A DNA stretch of 20,368 nucleotides, taken from assembly GCA_041609895.1 (NCBI GenBank), contig JBFIPX010000046.1, forward strand, positions 1 to 20,368. Reading direction: 5' to 3'. Shown here in pieces: positions 6,120 to 13,499 of this stretch (within the stretch, counting starts at the first letter, position 1; every line of letters starts with the position of its first letter). The notes under the pieces are model-generated. The model was given only the letters and a program-made list of their open reading frames with translations, did not search any database and had not been told where the DNA came from. The DNA is from JAHHLP01 sp041609895. GTDB taxonomy: Bacteria > Bacteroidota > Rhodothermia > Rhodothermales > JABDKH01. Position numbers and translations under genes: made by a program.

Positions 6120-7490
6120 TCACTCGCCTGAGCGAGCCCGACGGCGCTGAATCTGGCGCACAATCTCGAAGGCAAGCTCAAGTGCCTGCTCCCCGTTCAG
6201 TCGCGGATCAACGGTCGACTTATAGGCGCGTTGAAGGTCGGTTTCAGCGAGTCCTCGCGCTCCACCAACGCACTCCGTGACATCGTCGGCGGTGAGCTCG
6301 ATGTGTACGCCGCCGAGGAAGCTCCCCACACTGTCGTGTATGGCAAAGGCTTGCTTGAGCTCGCTCATGATGTTGTCGAATCGGCGTGTTTTGACGCCAT
6401 CGTGCGTCGTTTCGGTATTGCCGTGCATGGGGTCACAGCACCAAAGGACGGTTCGCCCGGTTTGCCGGACGGCGTTGACGAGCGGGGGGAGGTGATCGGC
6501 GATTCGTTCGTGTCCAAAGCGGGTTATCAGTGTTACTCGCCCCGGTTCGTCGGACGGGTCGAGGACTTCGATCAATTGCAGAAGTTCGTCTCGGCCGGTA
6601 TTGGGTCCGATCTTGACCCCGATGGGGTTCGACAGACCTCTCGCGTACTCTACGTGTGCGCTGTCCACGCTGGCCGTTCGCATTCCAACCCAAGGGAAAT
6701 GCGTTGAGAGATTGTAGATGCCGCGGTTGTGCGGTACGGTTCGTGTCAACGCCTGTTCGTAGGGGAGGAGAAGAGCCTCGTGGCTCGTGTAGAACTCGAC
6801 CGTCGAGAGGCCTTCGATAGGAGCCTCATGGATCATCTCCATAAACTTCAGCGCGTTACGGATGGCGGAGACGATGGAGGCGTATTCGCTCTCGAGAGGG
6901 GAGTGGCTGAGAAAATCCAGGTCCCAGTATTCGGGATGGTGAAGGTCTGCAAATCCGCCAGCCGTCAGCGCGCGCACGAAATTGAGCGTCAAGGCCGACG
7001 CACTGTATGCGTCGAGCATGTACCGGGGATCCGGCAGCCGGTCGGTTTCCGAGAAGCCGGGTCGGTTCACTATGTCGCCGCGATAGCTTGGCAGCGACAC
7101 TCCTTCCCGTGTTTCGCGGTCGGCTGAGCGAGGCTTGGCGTACTGGCCGGCGAAGCGACCAATCCGGACGACCGGAAGGTGCAGCCCGTAAACAAGTACC
7201 AGGCTCATCTGAAGCAAGATCTTGAGCCGCCTCGTAATGACACCGGCCGTGCAATCAGAAAGGCTCTCCGCGCAGTCGCCGCCCTGCAGGAGAAAGCGTC
7301 TTCCTTGGGCAGCTTCCGCCAGAAGACGCTTCAGCCGTTCGATCTCCCACGACGTAACGAGCGGCGGCCTCGTTGCGAGGGCCTTGAGCACGTCTTCGAG
7401 CTCGTCGTGATCGGGGTACTCGGGTTGCTGGAGCGGCGTCTTGCGCTGCCAGGACGAGGGGCTCCATGCCGGTCGATGCGAGTGGTCCAT
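6120..7490 (-). CDS. 3-deoxy-7-phosphoheptulonate (DAHP) synthase, class II
   Basis: This cytosolic enzyme condenses phosphoenolpyruvate and erythrose 4-phosphate, the first step of the shikimate pathway to aromatic amino acids. The 456 residues match the class II (plant/actinobacterial) type, not the AroFGH type. Diagnostic segments in order are LLQGGDCAES with metal ligand C73, RIGRFAGQYAKPRS, STHFPWVGMRT, GVKIGPNTG, LITRFGHERI, CCDPMHGNT, HIELTADDVTECVGG and STVDPRLN; these supply the expected Cys, His, Glu and Asp metal ligands. It starts at an ATG (complement 7488-7490) 20 bases after the upstream mscS-type gene ends, so the two are probably one transcript. No leader peptide or attenuator was seen between them. 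I leave the gene symbol blank because class II names vary. Confidence 0.95.
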   Translation of the reverse strand: MDHSHRPAWSPSSWQRKTPLQQPEYPDHDELEDVLKALATRPPLVTSWEIERLKRLLAEAAQGRRFLLQGGDCAESLSDCTAGVITRRLKILLQMSLVLVYGLHLPVVRIGRFAGQYAKPRSADRETREGVSLPSYRGDIVNRPGFSETDRLPDPRYMLDAYSASALTLNFVRALTAGGFADLHHPEYWDLDFLSHSPLESEYASIVSAIRNALKFMEMIHEAPIEGLSTVEFYTSHEALLLPYEQALTRTVPHNRGIYNLSTHFPWVGMRTASVDSAHVEYARGLSNPIGVKIGPNTGRDELLQLIEVLDPSDEPGRVTLITRFGHERIADHLPPLVNAVRQTGRTVLWCCDPMHGNTETTHDGVKTRRFDNIMSELKQAFAIHDSVGSFLGGVHIELTADDVTECVGGARGLAETDLQRAYKSTVDPRLNGEQALELAFEIVRQIQRRRARSGE

Positions 7491-7510
7491 GTGCGGTTCC
7501 TTGTCCGCTG

Positions 7511-8359
7511 TCAGCCGCCAGACGGCGATGCGAGTGCACCGTCAATATGCACGTCCATCTGCGGAAACGGAATTCCAACGCCGGCTTCGTCCAGTTTTTT
7601 CTTAACGATCCGGATCGCCCGCTGCTTCACAGCCAGAAACTCGGAGGTTGGAGCCCACACGCGTACCTCCCAGTTGATGGACGATCCTCCCAGTTCCACC
7701 AGGACGACCTGGGGTGCGGGATCATCCAGCCTGCCCTCGACCTGATCGGCTGCCGATTCCAGAATCTTGCGTACCTCATCTAGATCCGCCGGGTAGTCGG
7801 TGCCGACCGGCACGTCCACGCGCCGGGTTTCGTGAAAGGTTATGGTCTCAATGACAGAACCGAAGATCTCACTGTTCGGAATAATGATGCGCCGGTTGTC
7901 GAACGTGTCGAGATTTGTGGTGAACAACCCGATTTCGTCGATCTTGCCGGTCTGGCCTGCCACCTTCACAGCATCGCCGACGCGGAAGGGTCGGAAGATC
8001 AAAAGCATCACTCCGGAAGCGAAGTTAGATAGTGTACCCTGGAACGCCAGTCCGATCGCGAGGCCTGCGGCACCTATGAGGGCTACAAAACTGGTCGTCT
8101 GCACGCCGAACAACTCGAGTGCGGCGATAAGGGCGATCACGATTACGAGCCACCGTACAATGCTCGAAAAGAACTTCGAGAGTGTTACGTCAACGTTCTC
8201 ACGCTTATCCAGTGTCTTGCGCGTTGCTCTGGCAGCCCACTTGGAGATCACCCACCCGACAATCAGGATGACGATCGCGCCGATCACGTCTAATCCATAT
8301 TGGATGATGATTGTGGTCAGTTTGTCGATGCTCTCAGCGTCTAGAAATCCGTTTTCCAT
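7511..8359 (-). CDS. MscS family small-conductance mechanosensitive channel
   Basis: MscS channels open under membrane tension and release solutes after osmotic downshock. The 282 residues match the basic MscS length. Three hydrophobic segments are visible: about residues 17-42 (TM1), 66-86 (TM2) and 90-122 (pore-lining TM3). TM3 carries the Gly/Ala-packed signature AGLAIGLAFQGTLSNFASGVM, followed by LIFRPFRVGD and the beta domain (GKIDEIGLFTTNLDTFDNRRIIIPNSEI). The C-terminal alpha/beta domain ends in FPQMDVHI, also typical. The start ATG is the complement of 8357-8359. It is the first gene of a probable two-gene unit with DAHP synthase, and a palindrome beside a TAnnTTTG box lies about 65-85 bases upstream. 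Confidence 0.95.
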   Translation of the reverse strand: MENGFLDAESIDKLTTIIIQYGLDVIGAIVILIVGWVISKWAARATRKTLDKRENVDVTLSKFFSSIVRWLVIVIALIAALELFGVQTTSFVALIGAAGLAIGLAFQGTLSNFASGVMLLIFRPFRVGDAVKVAGQTGKIDEIGLFTTNLDTFDNRRIIIPNSEIFGSVIETITFHETRRVDVPVGTDYPADLDEVRKILESAADQVEGRLDDPAPQVVLVELGGSSINWEVRVWAPTSEFLAVKQRAIRIVKKKLDEAGVGIPFPQMDVHIDGALASPSGG

Positions 8360-8423
8360 CTTTGAATCTGGTGGTGGTCGTGTCGATTCCGGTCAAGAGT
8401 GGTCGCAGTGGCCGAAAGGCAAC

Positions 8424-8443
8424 TGCAATATTGCACAAATTTA
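8424..8443 (-). promoter_or_regulatory. Candidate FCB-type promoter with adjoining palindrome upstream of mscS
   Basis: Read on the minus strand, TAAATTTG (8436-8443) exactly matches the TAnnTTTG -7 element described for Bacteroidetes sigma factor. It is followed immediately by the perfect 12-bp palindrome TGCAATATTGCA (8424-8435), which would cover the expected transcription start. This is the usual place for a repressor operator. No TTG -33 element is seen at the right spacing, which lowers confidence. Confidence 0.45.
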
Positions 8444-8499
8444 CCCTTCTGTTTCGCCAGTCGCGCGAAGGCAGGTCGAAATCCGACGGAGGCAGACGG

Positions 8500-10005
8500 C
8501 TATGGAAGGGGGCCGTAGATGTCGCCGAACTTACGTCGGACATAAGCCAGCCATGGCGCCGCGGACAACGGTTCGCCGCAGACATCACGAAGAATTCGAT
8601 CCGCCGATCGCGATCGACCGTGGCGATGAACGTTGGTTCGCAACCAGTCTAGAAGGTCATCAAAGACGCCTTGAGCGATTCTCTGGTCCAGGTTCTCGAT
8701 GTCTGCCCTCGCCTGATCGTACAATTGCACGGACATGAGGTTGCCCAGCGTGTAGGTAGGGAAGTAGCCAAACGTACCGAGAGACCAATGAATATCCTGC
8801 AACGCACCTCTGGCGTCCGACGCCGGTGCTATGCCGAGGTAGTCGCGCATTCGTTCGTTCCATGCCTGAGGAACATCATCGACCCGAAGCTGACCTTCGA
8901 GCAAATCGATCTCAATCTCAAATCGAATCATTATGTGGAGGTTGTAGGTAACCTCGTCCGACTCGACGCGGACCAGAGTCGGGGCGACGCGATTGATGCC
9001 ACGGTAAAAGCGCTCTTCGTCGACCTCGCCAAGTGCTACACCAAAACGCTTCTTCAGAAGCGGGTAGTAGTGTCTCCAGAAGGGTCTACTTCGTCCGACG
9101 AGATTCTCCCAGAGACGCGACTGGGACTCGTGCATTCCTAGCGATGTACCGGAGGCCAGGGGTGTTCGGGCGAGCTTCGGGTCGACACCTTGTTCGTACA
9201 TACCGTGACCGGCTTCGTGCAGCGTCCCGAAGAAGGCAGGCGAAAAGAAGTCTTCCGAAATGCGCGTCGTTAGCCGTACGTCTGTTACGTCGAAGGTCGT
9301 GGTGAATGGATGCGCCGACAGGTCCTGTCGGCCGCAACTCATGTCGAATCCGAAGTCCTCGATCACGCGGATCCCGAAGTCCCACTGGACATCCGTCGGA
9401 AATCGTGCACGGAGAAAACTCGTATCCGGCTCTTCGCGCTCTGCGATCGCATGGACAATCGGCACGAGCTCGGACCTGAGGCGGCTGAAGAGTTCTTCGA
9501 CCTCACGGCCCGTAAAGTCCGGCTCGAATTCGTCCAGCAGAGGATCGTAGATCGAATCCTCATAACCTAGCGCTTCGGCCTTTTCCCGATTGAGTTCGAG
9601 AATGGATTCGAGATCGGGCGCGAAGATCGAAAAATCGTCTTTCTCCCTTGCGGTCTTCCAACTTTCCTTTGCTAGCGACACGGCCTTAGCGAGACGAGCT
9701 ACGAGGGTCTTGGGAAGCCGTGTGGCGCGCTCGTAGTCACGTCGGACAACTCGCAGCAGCGCTTCGTCTATTTCACTTAGTTCTCCCTCCGTCTCGACCT
9801 CGTCGATAAGGGTACCGATTTCGTCCGATGTGAGCCAGTCATGTCCGATCTGTCGAACGGTAGCGATCTGCTCTGCTCTCGCCTTGACGGCGCCGGGCGG
9901 CATGTAGGTTTCCTGGTCCCATTCCAGCACGGCGGCTGTGGACTCGACGTCGCGGATTTTGCCGAGGCGTTTCTTAAGTCGGGATAGACAGTCGGAGTCT
10001 GGCAA
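8500..10005 (-). CDS. Carboxypeptidase Taq (M32 family metallocarboxypeptidase)
   Basis: M32 enzymes are cytosolic zinc or cobalt carboxypeptidases that remove C-terminal residues with broad specificity. The 501 residues are a typical length. Seen in order: VLEWDQETYMPPGA near residues 26-39, the DxRxTTRI segment TDVRLTTRISEDF, the active site LHEAGHGMYEQG (H263, E264, H267), third ligand E293 in GMHESQSRLWEN, and the C-terminal GTFGYFPTYTLGNL. The start is TTG (complement 10003-10005); no in-frame ATG or GTG lies between it and the upstream in-frame stop at 10033-10035, and the first conserved block then falls at the expected distance. It lies 112 bases after the sensor kinase gene with no evident terminator, so it may share that transcript. 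No signal peptide is visible. Confidence 0.94.
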   Translation of the reverse strand: MPDSDCLSRLKKRLGKIRDVESTAAVLEWDQETYMPPGAVKARAEQIATVRQIGHDWLTSDEIGTLIDEVETEGELSEIDEALLRVVRRDYERATRLPKTLVARLAKAVSLAKESWKTAREKDDFSIFAPDLESILELNREKAEALGYEDSIYDPLLDEFEPDFTGREVEELFSRLRSELVPIVHAIAEREEPDTSFLRARFPTDVQWDFGIRVIEDFGFDMSCGRQDLSAHPFTTTFDVTDVRLTTRISEDFFSPAFFGTLHEAGHGMYEQGVDPKLARTPLASGTSLGMHESQSRLWENLVGRSRPFWRHYYPLLKKRFGVALGEVDEERFYRGINRVAPTLVRVESDEVTYNLHIMIRFEIEIDLLEGQLRVDDVPQAWNERMRDYLGIAPASDARGALQDIHWSLGTFGYFPTYTLGNLMSVQLYDQARADIENLDQRIAQGVFDDLLDWLRTNVHRHGRSRSADRILRDVCGEPLSAAPWLAYVRRKFGDIYGPLP

Positions 10006-10117
10006 ATCTCGTAAAGAGTGATGTTCAAAGCGTCAGGCACCACAATTTACGGCGTTGCAGGCCGGGACGTCGATGCAGCTTTTGGTTCTGTCCCTGCGCG
10101 AGAAGGGGATGGGCCCG

Positions 10118-13100
10118 CTACGCTGCGGACTTCATCTTGACAGCCGGGATCTCGATCCAGAAGTCGGCACCCTCACCTGGTTCACTGTTCACTCCCACAC
10201 GCCCGCCGTGCATCTCCGCGATAGACCTGACGATGTACAGCCCCAGACCTGTCGATGTCTCACCACCGGTTGGCTTTGCAGACAGGCGCTGCAGTTTGCC
10301 GAAGACCTTTTCGCGATCGTCAAGCGTTAGGCCCGGTCCCTCGTCTTCCACACAGACGCGAATGGCGTCCTTAACGTGTGTCATGCTCATGCTCACCACG
10401 CTGCTGGGAGGTGAGTATTTAATCGCGTTGCTGACGAGATTGTCGAGGGCCCGCTGCATGCTTCGTGCGTCAACGGAGGCTCTAAAGATCCCGCGCGGGT
10501 TAAACGTAATGGTGATGCCCTTTCTCTTTGCGGCCGAGTTGTTCATGTTGATGACCGTCCGCACGAGTTCCGAGAGATCCGTGTCCTCCCGTCGAAGTCG
10601 ATCCGCCCCGCCTTCGACAAGCTGCGAGTCGAGCATGTCCTGAATGACTCCATGCATGGTCGTCGCGGCTCGGTGAATGATGGGCAACACATCCTTCGAC
10701 TTCGCCTGGTAGTCCTCGGGCTCGGACTTTTCGAGGTTGTCAATAAGAAGTTCGCTGAATCCGACGAGGCTCGTAAGCGGATTGCGAAGGTCGTGGGCGG
10801 CGATGCCGATGAACTCGTGGTTTTGCTCCAGGGCCTTCTTCAGGTCGATATTCGTTTTATCAACGGTCGACTTCTGTACCATCAACTCGTTAGTGCGCTC
10901 GCGCACTTTCTTCTCGAGCTTGATGTTCTGAGTCTTCAGCTGTCGCGTGCGAATCTTGTTATGACTCTCGGTCATCAGGTAGAGGACGGCTCCGCTTACG
11001 GCGACGAAGATCAGGAAGGCCCACCACTTGCGGTACCATGGAAGGGACACCGTGAACTCGAATGTCTCGGGTGTGCTCCACACATACCCGTCCTGCTGGG
11101 CGCGAACTTGAATGCCGTGCCGTCCCTCCTTGACGCTGGTGAACGTGAACGTGCGATCGAGTGTCGGGGCTGACCACTCGCTGCCATCTCGAACTGACCT
11201 AACCTGATATCGGATGTTGTGACCCGGGTGGGACAAAGACGCGAATTCTATCTGAACCGAGCTGCCAAACGGTATGTCTGACGTTCTGTCTTCACCAGCG
11301 ACGACGTTACCGTCGACGAGCAATCCCAGTTCGAGGGGAGTCGGGGTAGTCAGCGCTTCACCCGGTGTCCGGCTCCATTTTGAGACACCGCCGTAGTGAC
11401 CGACCCACAACCGCTGGTCGGAATCAACGACGAGGGATCGCGGATTTACCGTGAGATTTGGAAGTCCCTTGTCTCTGTTGAATTGCGAAATTTGTCCGTC
11501 AGACAAGCGATACAGACCGCGGCCCGTGCCGATCCAGACATTTCCAAAGGCGTCGTGTGCCAGGGCACGTATCTCTTCCTCACGCAGCTGCCTCTCGGAC
11601 TTGAAATGCGTGACTCCCTCCGGGCTGTACGACAGGAGTCCCTGGTTCGTGGCAAGCCAGAACGTGCCCGACTCGGATATGTCCAGATCGAACACCTGCA
11701 CATCTGACTTCGGTTCAAACCCGAGGGTTTCGCTTACATCTGCAAACCTGTCCTTCGCCGGCACATACTTGAGGAGATAGCTGTCGCCGTCGCCCCCGGC
11801 GTACAATCCGTCGCCCTTGTACCTGACAGCGTTGATGGCTGTCTTGACACCGCGTGCAGGTCCGTAGAAAGTCGCCTTGCCGCGCCGGGTAATGTGGACA
11901 ATCTCAGTGCGCTTGAAATGAGCCACCCACACGTCGCCATTCGGTCCTGGAGCCATGCTGTTGATGGCCTGTGTACTGTTGAGTGGAATGTGGGTCGTTC
12001 GCCCACCCTGGTGCAGGTATATTGAGCCGTTTCGTGAGCCGACCCAGACACGCACTCCGTCTGTGGCTATTGCGGTCAAGGCCTCTGGGGTTTTGAAGAG
12101 GATTCGGGCCCTGTGAGTACCGCCTTTGGACTTGACTATCTCGAAGACTTCGTGATCGCGAACCCCGATCAACCGACCTCGGGGGCCGGCGCTAAGCGTC
12201 TCTATCGCCGAGTTGCTGAACTCGAGAACGGAGTCAAAGAATTGCCGCCTGATGATGGCGAATCCGTTGTCGGAACTTACGACGAGGTTGCGTTCGCGAT
12301 CGAACTTCAGATGGTTGATTACATCCGAGTTCAGCGCAATGTGCTCTTCAGCCGCGTATCGACCGTTGTGCGAGCGAAGAACGCTAAGACCTGTTGCCGA
12401 CGTACCCACGAGCAGATCGCCGTTCGGAGACCTGGCCAGATAGGTCACCGCAGGCGTATCGTTGACTTTGGTCCAGTTCGCAATCCTGCCTTCTTCAGTC
12501 AGACGAAGAGAGTGAATACCTTCTCCGCCTCCGAACCAGATCGATCCATCATCGGCGTTGATGGCCGTGTTAATCTGACTCACGATCCGACCGTCCGAAA
12601 TTTGACTCCATGAATCGCGGATCGGATCGAACAGGAAGAGATGGCCGCGTTCGGAGGCCGCCACAAGGAAACCTTGGTCGTCCTCAATGAGGGCGTAAGA
12701 GCGGATAAAGGAATCGGGCCACGACTCCTGAGGAAAGCGGTACCGCTTTGGTCCGTTGTCCCCAAGTCGAACCAAGCCACGCGCGTCAGCGATCCAGACA
12801 CGTCCTTGCACGTCCTCGTACATGCTCTTGGGGTAGAAAAGCACCGAGTCCATAGGCATCGATGTGCCAGACAGAATTGTCTCGAAGCGGGGCGATTGCG
12901 GGGTGCCCTCCTGACGTACAATTCCGCCATCGGTCACAACGTAGCGGATACCTCGACTATCCTGGAAGACGGACTTCACGTAGTTGTCCGCGAGGCCGTC
13001 TGCCGTCGTGAAATTGATCAACTCTATGCCGTCAAAGCGAACGAGGCCACCGTCGGTGGCGATCCAGAGAAAGCCGTCCTGATCCTGATAGGAAGATTTG

Positions 13101-13333
13101 GTGAGGTTGTTCGGCAGCCCGTCGCCCGCAGTGAAGCTGCTCACCGCCAGATTCTGGGCGAATAACGGCATTATGCCAACGAAAAGGGCGAAGGTAAAGA
13201 CAAGCAGCGCTCCTGCGGCGCGAACCTGTCGACATGGCCAGCACAATTGTGGGCGCGTGCAGTTATCCGTATCCGAAGAGCAGTCAGGGAACACGTTCGG
13301 GCTCGAGTGTGCGGGGTAACAAAACGTGGTCAA
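10118..13333 (-). CDS. Membrane sensor histidine kinase with periplasmic Reg_prop propellers
   Basis: This 1071-residue protein has the sensor layout of Bacteroidetes hybrid two-component systems but ends after the kinase. A hydrophobic export segment (about 39-57) ends at FAQ-60. Fourteen Reg_prop-like blades follow (DGFLWIATDGGLVRFDG first, QRLWVGHYGGVSKWSR last), consistent with two seven-bladed propellers. A Y_Y_Y domain (about 680-755), one transmembrane helix (about 770-790), a short coil and HisKA come next, with phospho-acceptor H847 in AAHDLRNPLTSL. The ATPase has the N box DNLVSNAIKYSPP, G1 DEGPGL and G2 TGLGLYIV. There is no receiver or AraC-type DNA-binding domain and no response regulator nearby. 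The start is uncertain: TTG 13333 is the outermost, GTG at residue 14 and TTG at residue 30 are alternatives, and no ATG precedes the signal segment. The ligand is unknown. Confidence 0.93.
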   Translation of the reverse strand: MTTFCYPAHSSPNVFPDCSSDTDNCTRPQLCWPCRQVRAAGALLVFTFALFVGIMPLFAQNLAVSSFTAGDGLPNNLTKSSYQDQDGFLWIATDGGLVRFDGIELINFTTADGLADNYVKSVFQDSRGIRYVVTDGGIVRQEGTPQSPRFETILSGTSMPMDSVLFYPKSMYEDVQGRVWIADARGLVRLGDNGPKRYRFPQESWPDSFIRSYALIEDDQGFLVAASERGHLFLFDPIRDSWSQISDGRIVSQINTAINADDGSIWFGGGEGIHSLRLTEEGRIANWTKVNDTPAVTYLARSPNGDLLVGTSATGLSVLRSHNGRYAAEEHIALNSDVINHLKFDRERNLVVSSDNGFAIIRRQFFDSVLEFSNSAIETLSAGPRGRLIGVRDHEVFEIVKSKGGTHRARILFKTPEALTAIATDGVRVWVGSRNGSIYLHQGGRTTHIPLNSTQAINSMAPGPNGDVWVAHFKRTEIVHITRRGKATFYGPARGVKTAINAVRYKGDGLYAGGDGDSYLLKYVPAKDRFADVSETLGFEPKSDVQVFDLDISESGTFWLATNQGLLSYSPEGVTHFKSERQLREEEIRALAHDAFGNVWIGTGRGLYRLSDGQISQFNRDKGLPNLTVNPRSLVVDSDQRLWVGHYGGVSKWSRTPGEALTTPTPLELGLLVDGNVVAGEDRTSDIPFGSSVQIEFASLSHPGHNIRYQVRSVRDGSEWSAPTLDRTFTFTSVKEGRHGIQVRAQQDGYVWSTPETFEFTVSLPWYRKWWAFLIFVAVSGAVLYLMTESHNKIRTRQLKTQNIKLEKKVRERTNELMVQKSTVDKTNIDLKKALEQNHEFIGIAAHDLRNPLTSLVGFSELLIDNLEKSEPEDYQAKSKDVLPIIHRAATTMHGVIQDMLDSQLVEGGADRLRREDTDLSELVRTVINMNNSAAKRKGITITFNPRGIFRASVDARSMQRALDNLVSNAIKYSPPSSVVSMSMTHVKDAIRVCVEDEGPGLTLDDREKVFGKLQRLSAKPTGGETSTGLGLYIVRSIAEMHGGRVGVNSEPGEGADFWIEIPAVKMKSAA

Positions 13334-13357
13334 CAGAGAAAAAAATTGGATCGTTCA

Positions 13358-13412
13358 GGGCAGTTATCGGGCAGTTTGGGCAAAAATTGAGTCTAGATGA
13401 AGAAATTCTTCA
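13358..13412 (-). promoter_or_regulatory. Direct repeats and palindrome upstream of the sensor kinase gene
   Basis: On the plus strand GGGCAGTT occurs at 13358-13365 and 13369-13376, eleven bases apart (about one helical turn), and GGGCA recurs at 13378. On the minus strand, AATTTTTG just upstream of these is one base from the TAnnTTTG box. The palindrome TGAAGAA-A-TTCTTCA is at 13398-13412. The whole cluster lies 25-80 bases before the TTG start, where promoter and operators are expected. Confidence 0.4.
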
Positions 13413-13430
13413 GATCGCGGGAAGCTCCGA

Positions 13431-13472
13431 ACGAAAAACGGGTCACGAGAGAAACTCTTCTCGCGACCCGTT
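13431..13472 (-). terminator. Rho-independent terminator of the OmpA-domain gene
   Basis: The arms AACGGGTC (13437-13444) and GACCCGTT (13465-13472) pair perfectly. After one mismatch the stem continues with CGAGA/TCTCG. On the minus strand the hairpin is followed by TTTTTCGTT (complement of 13430-13438). It lies 28 bases past the stop of the OmpA-domain gene and separates it from the kinase gene. Confidence 0.85.
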
Positions 13473-13499
13473 GTCAGGCAAGGAGTTAGGGAGTAGATG

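Noticed and set aside
7842..8738. A 298-codon plus-strand open frame crossing the mscS gene and its upstream gap
   Set aside because: It is antisense to a well-conserved channel and to the end of the M32 gene; the product is Arg/Ser-rich without domain features.
9777..10043. Alternative ATG-started frame at the beginning of the M32 gene
   Set aside because: It is in another frame and loses the WDQETYMPP region; the TTG start in the correct frame gives the expected family N-terminus, so no frameshift is needed.
13032..13244. Minus-strand frame with ATG near the start of the sensor kinase
   Set aside because: It is out of frame with the propeller domain and encodes an Arg-rich product; the kinase frame is continuous through its signal segment, so a frameshift is not supported.
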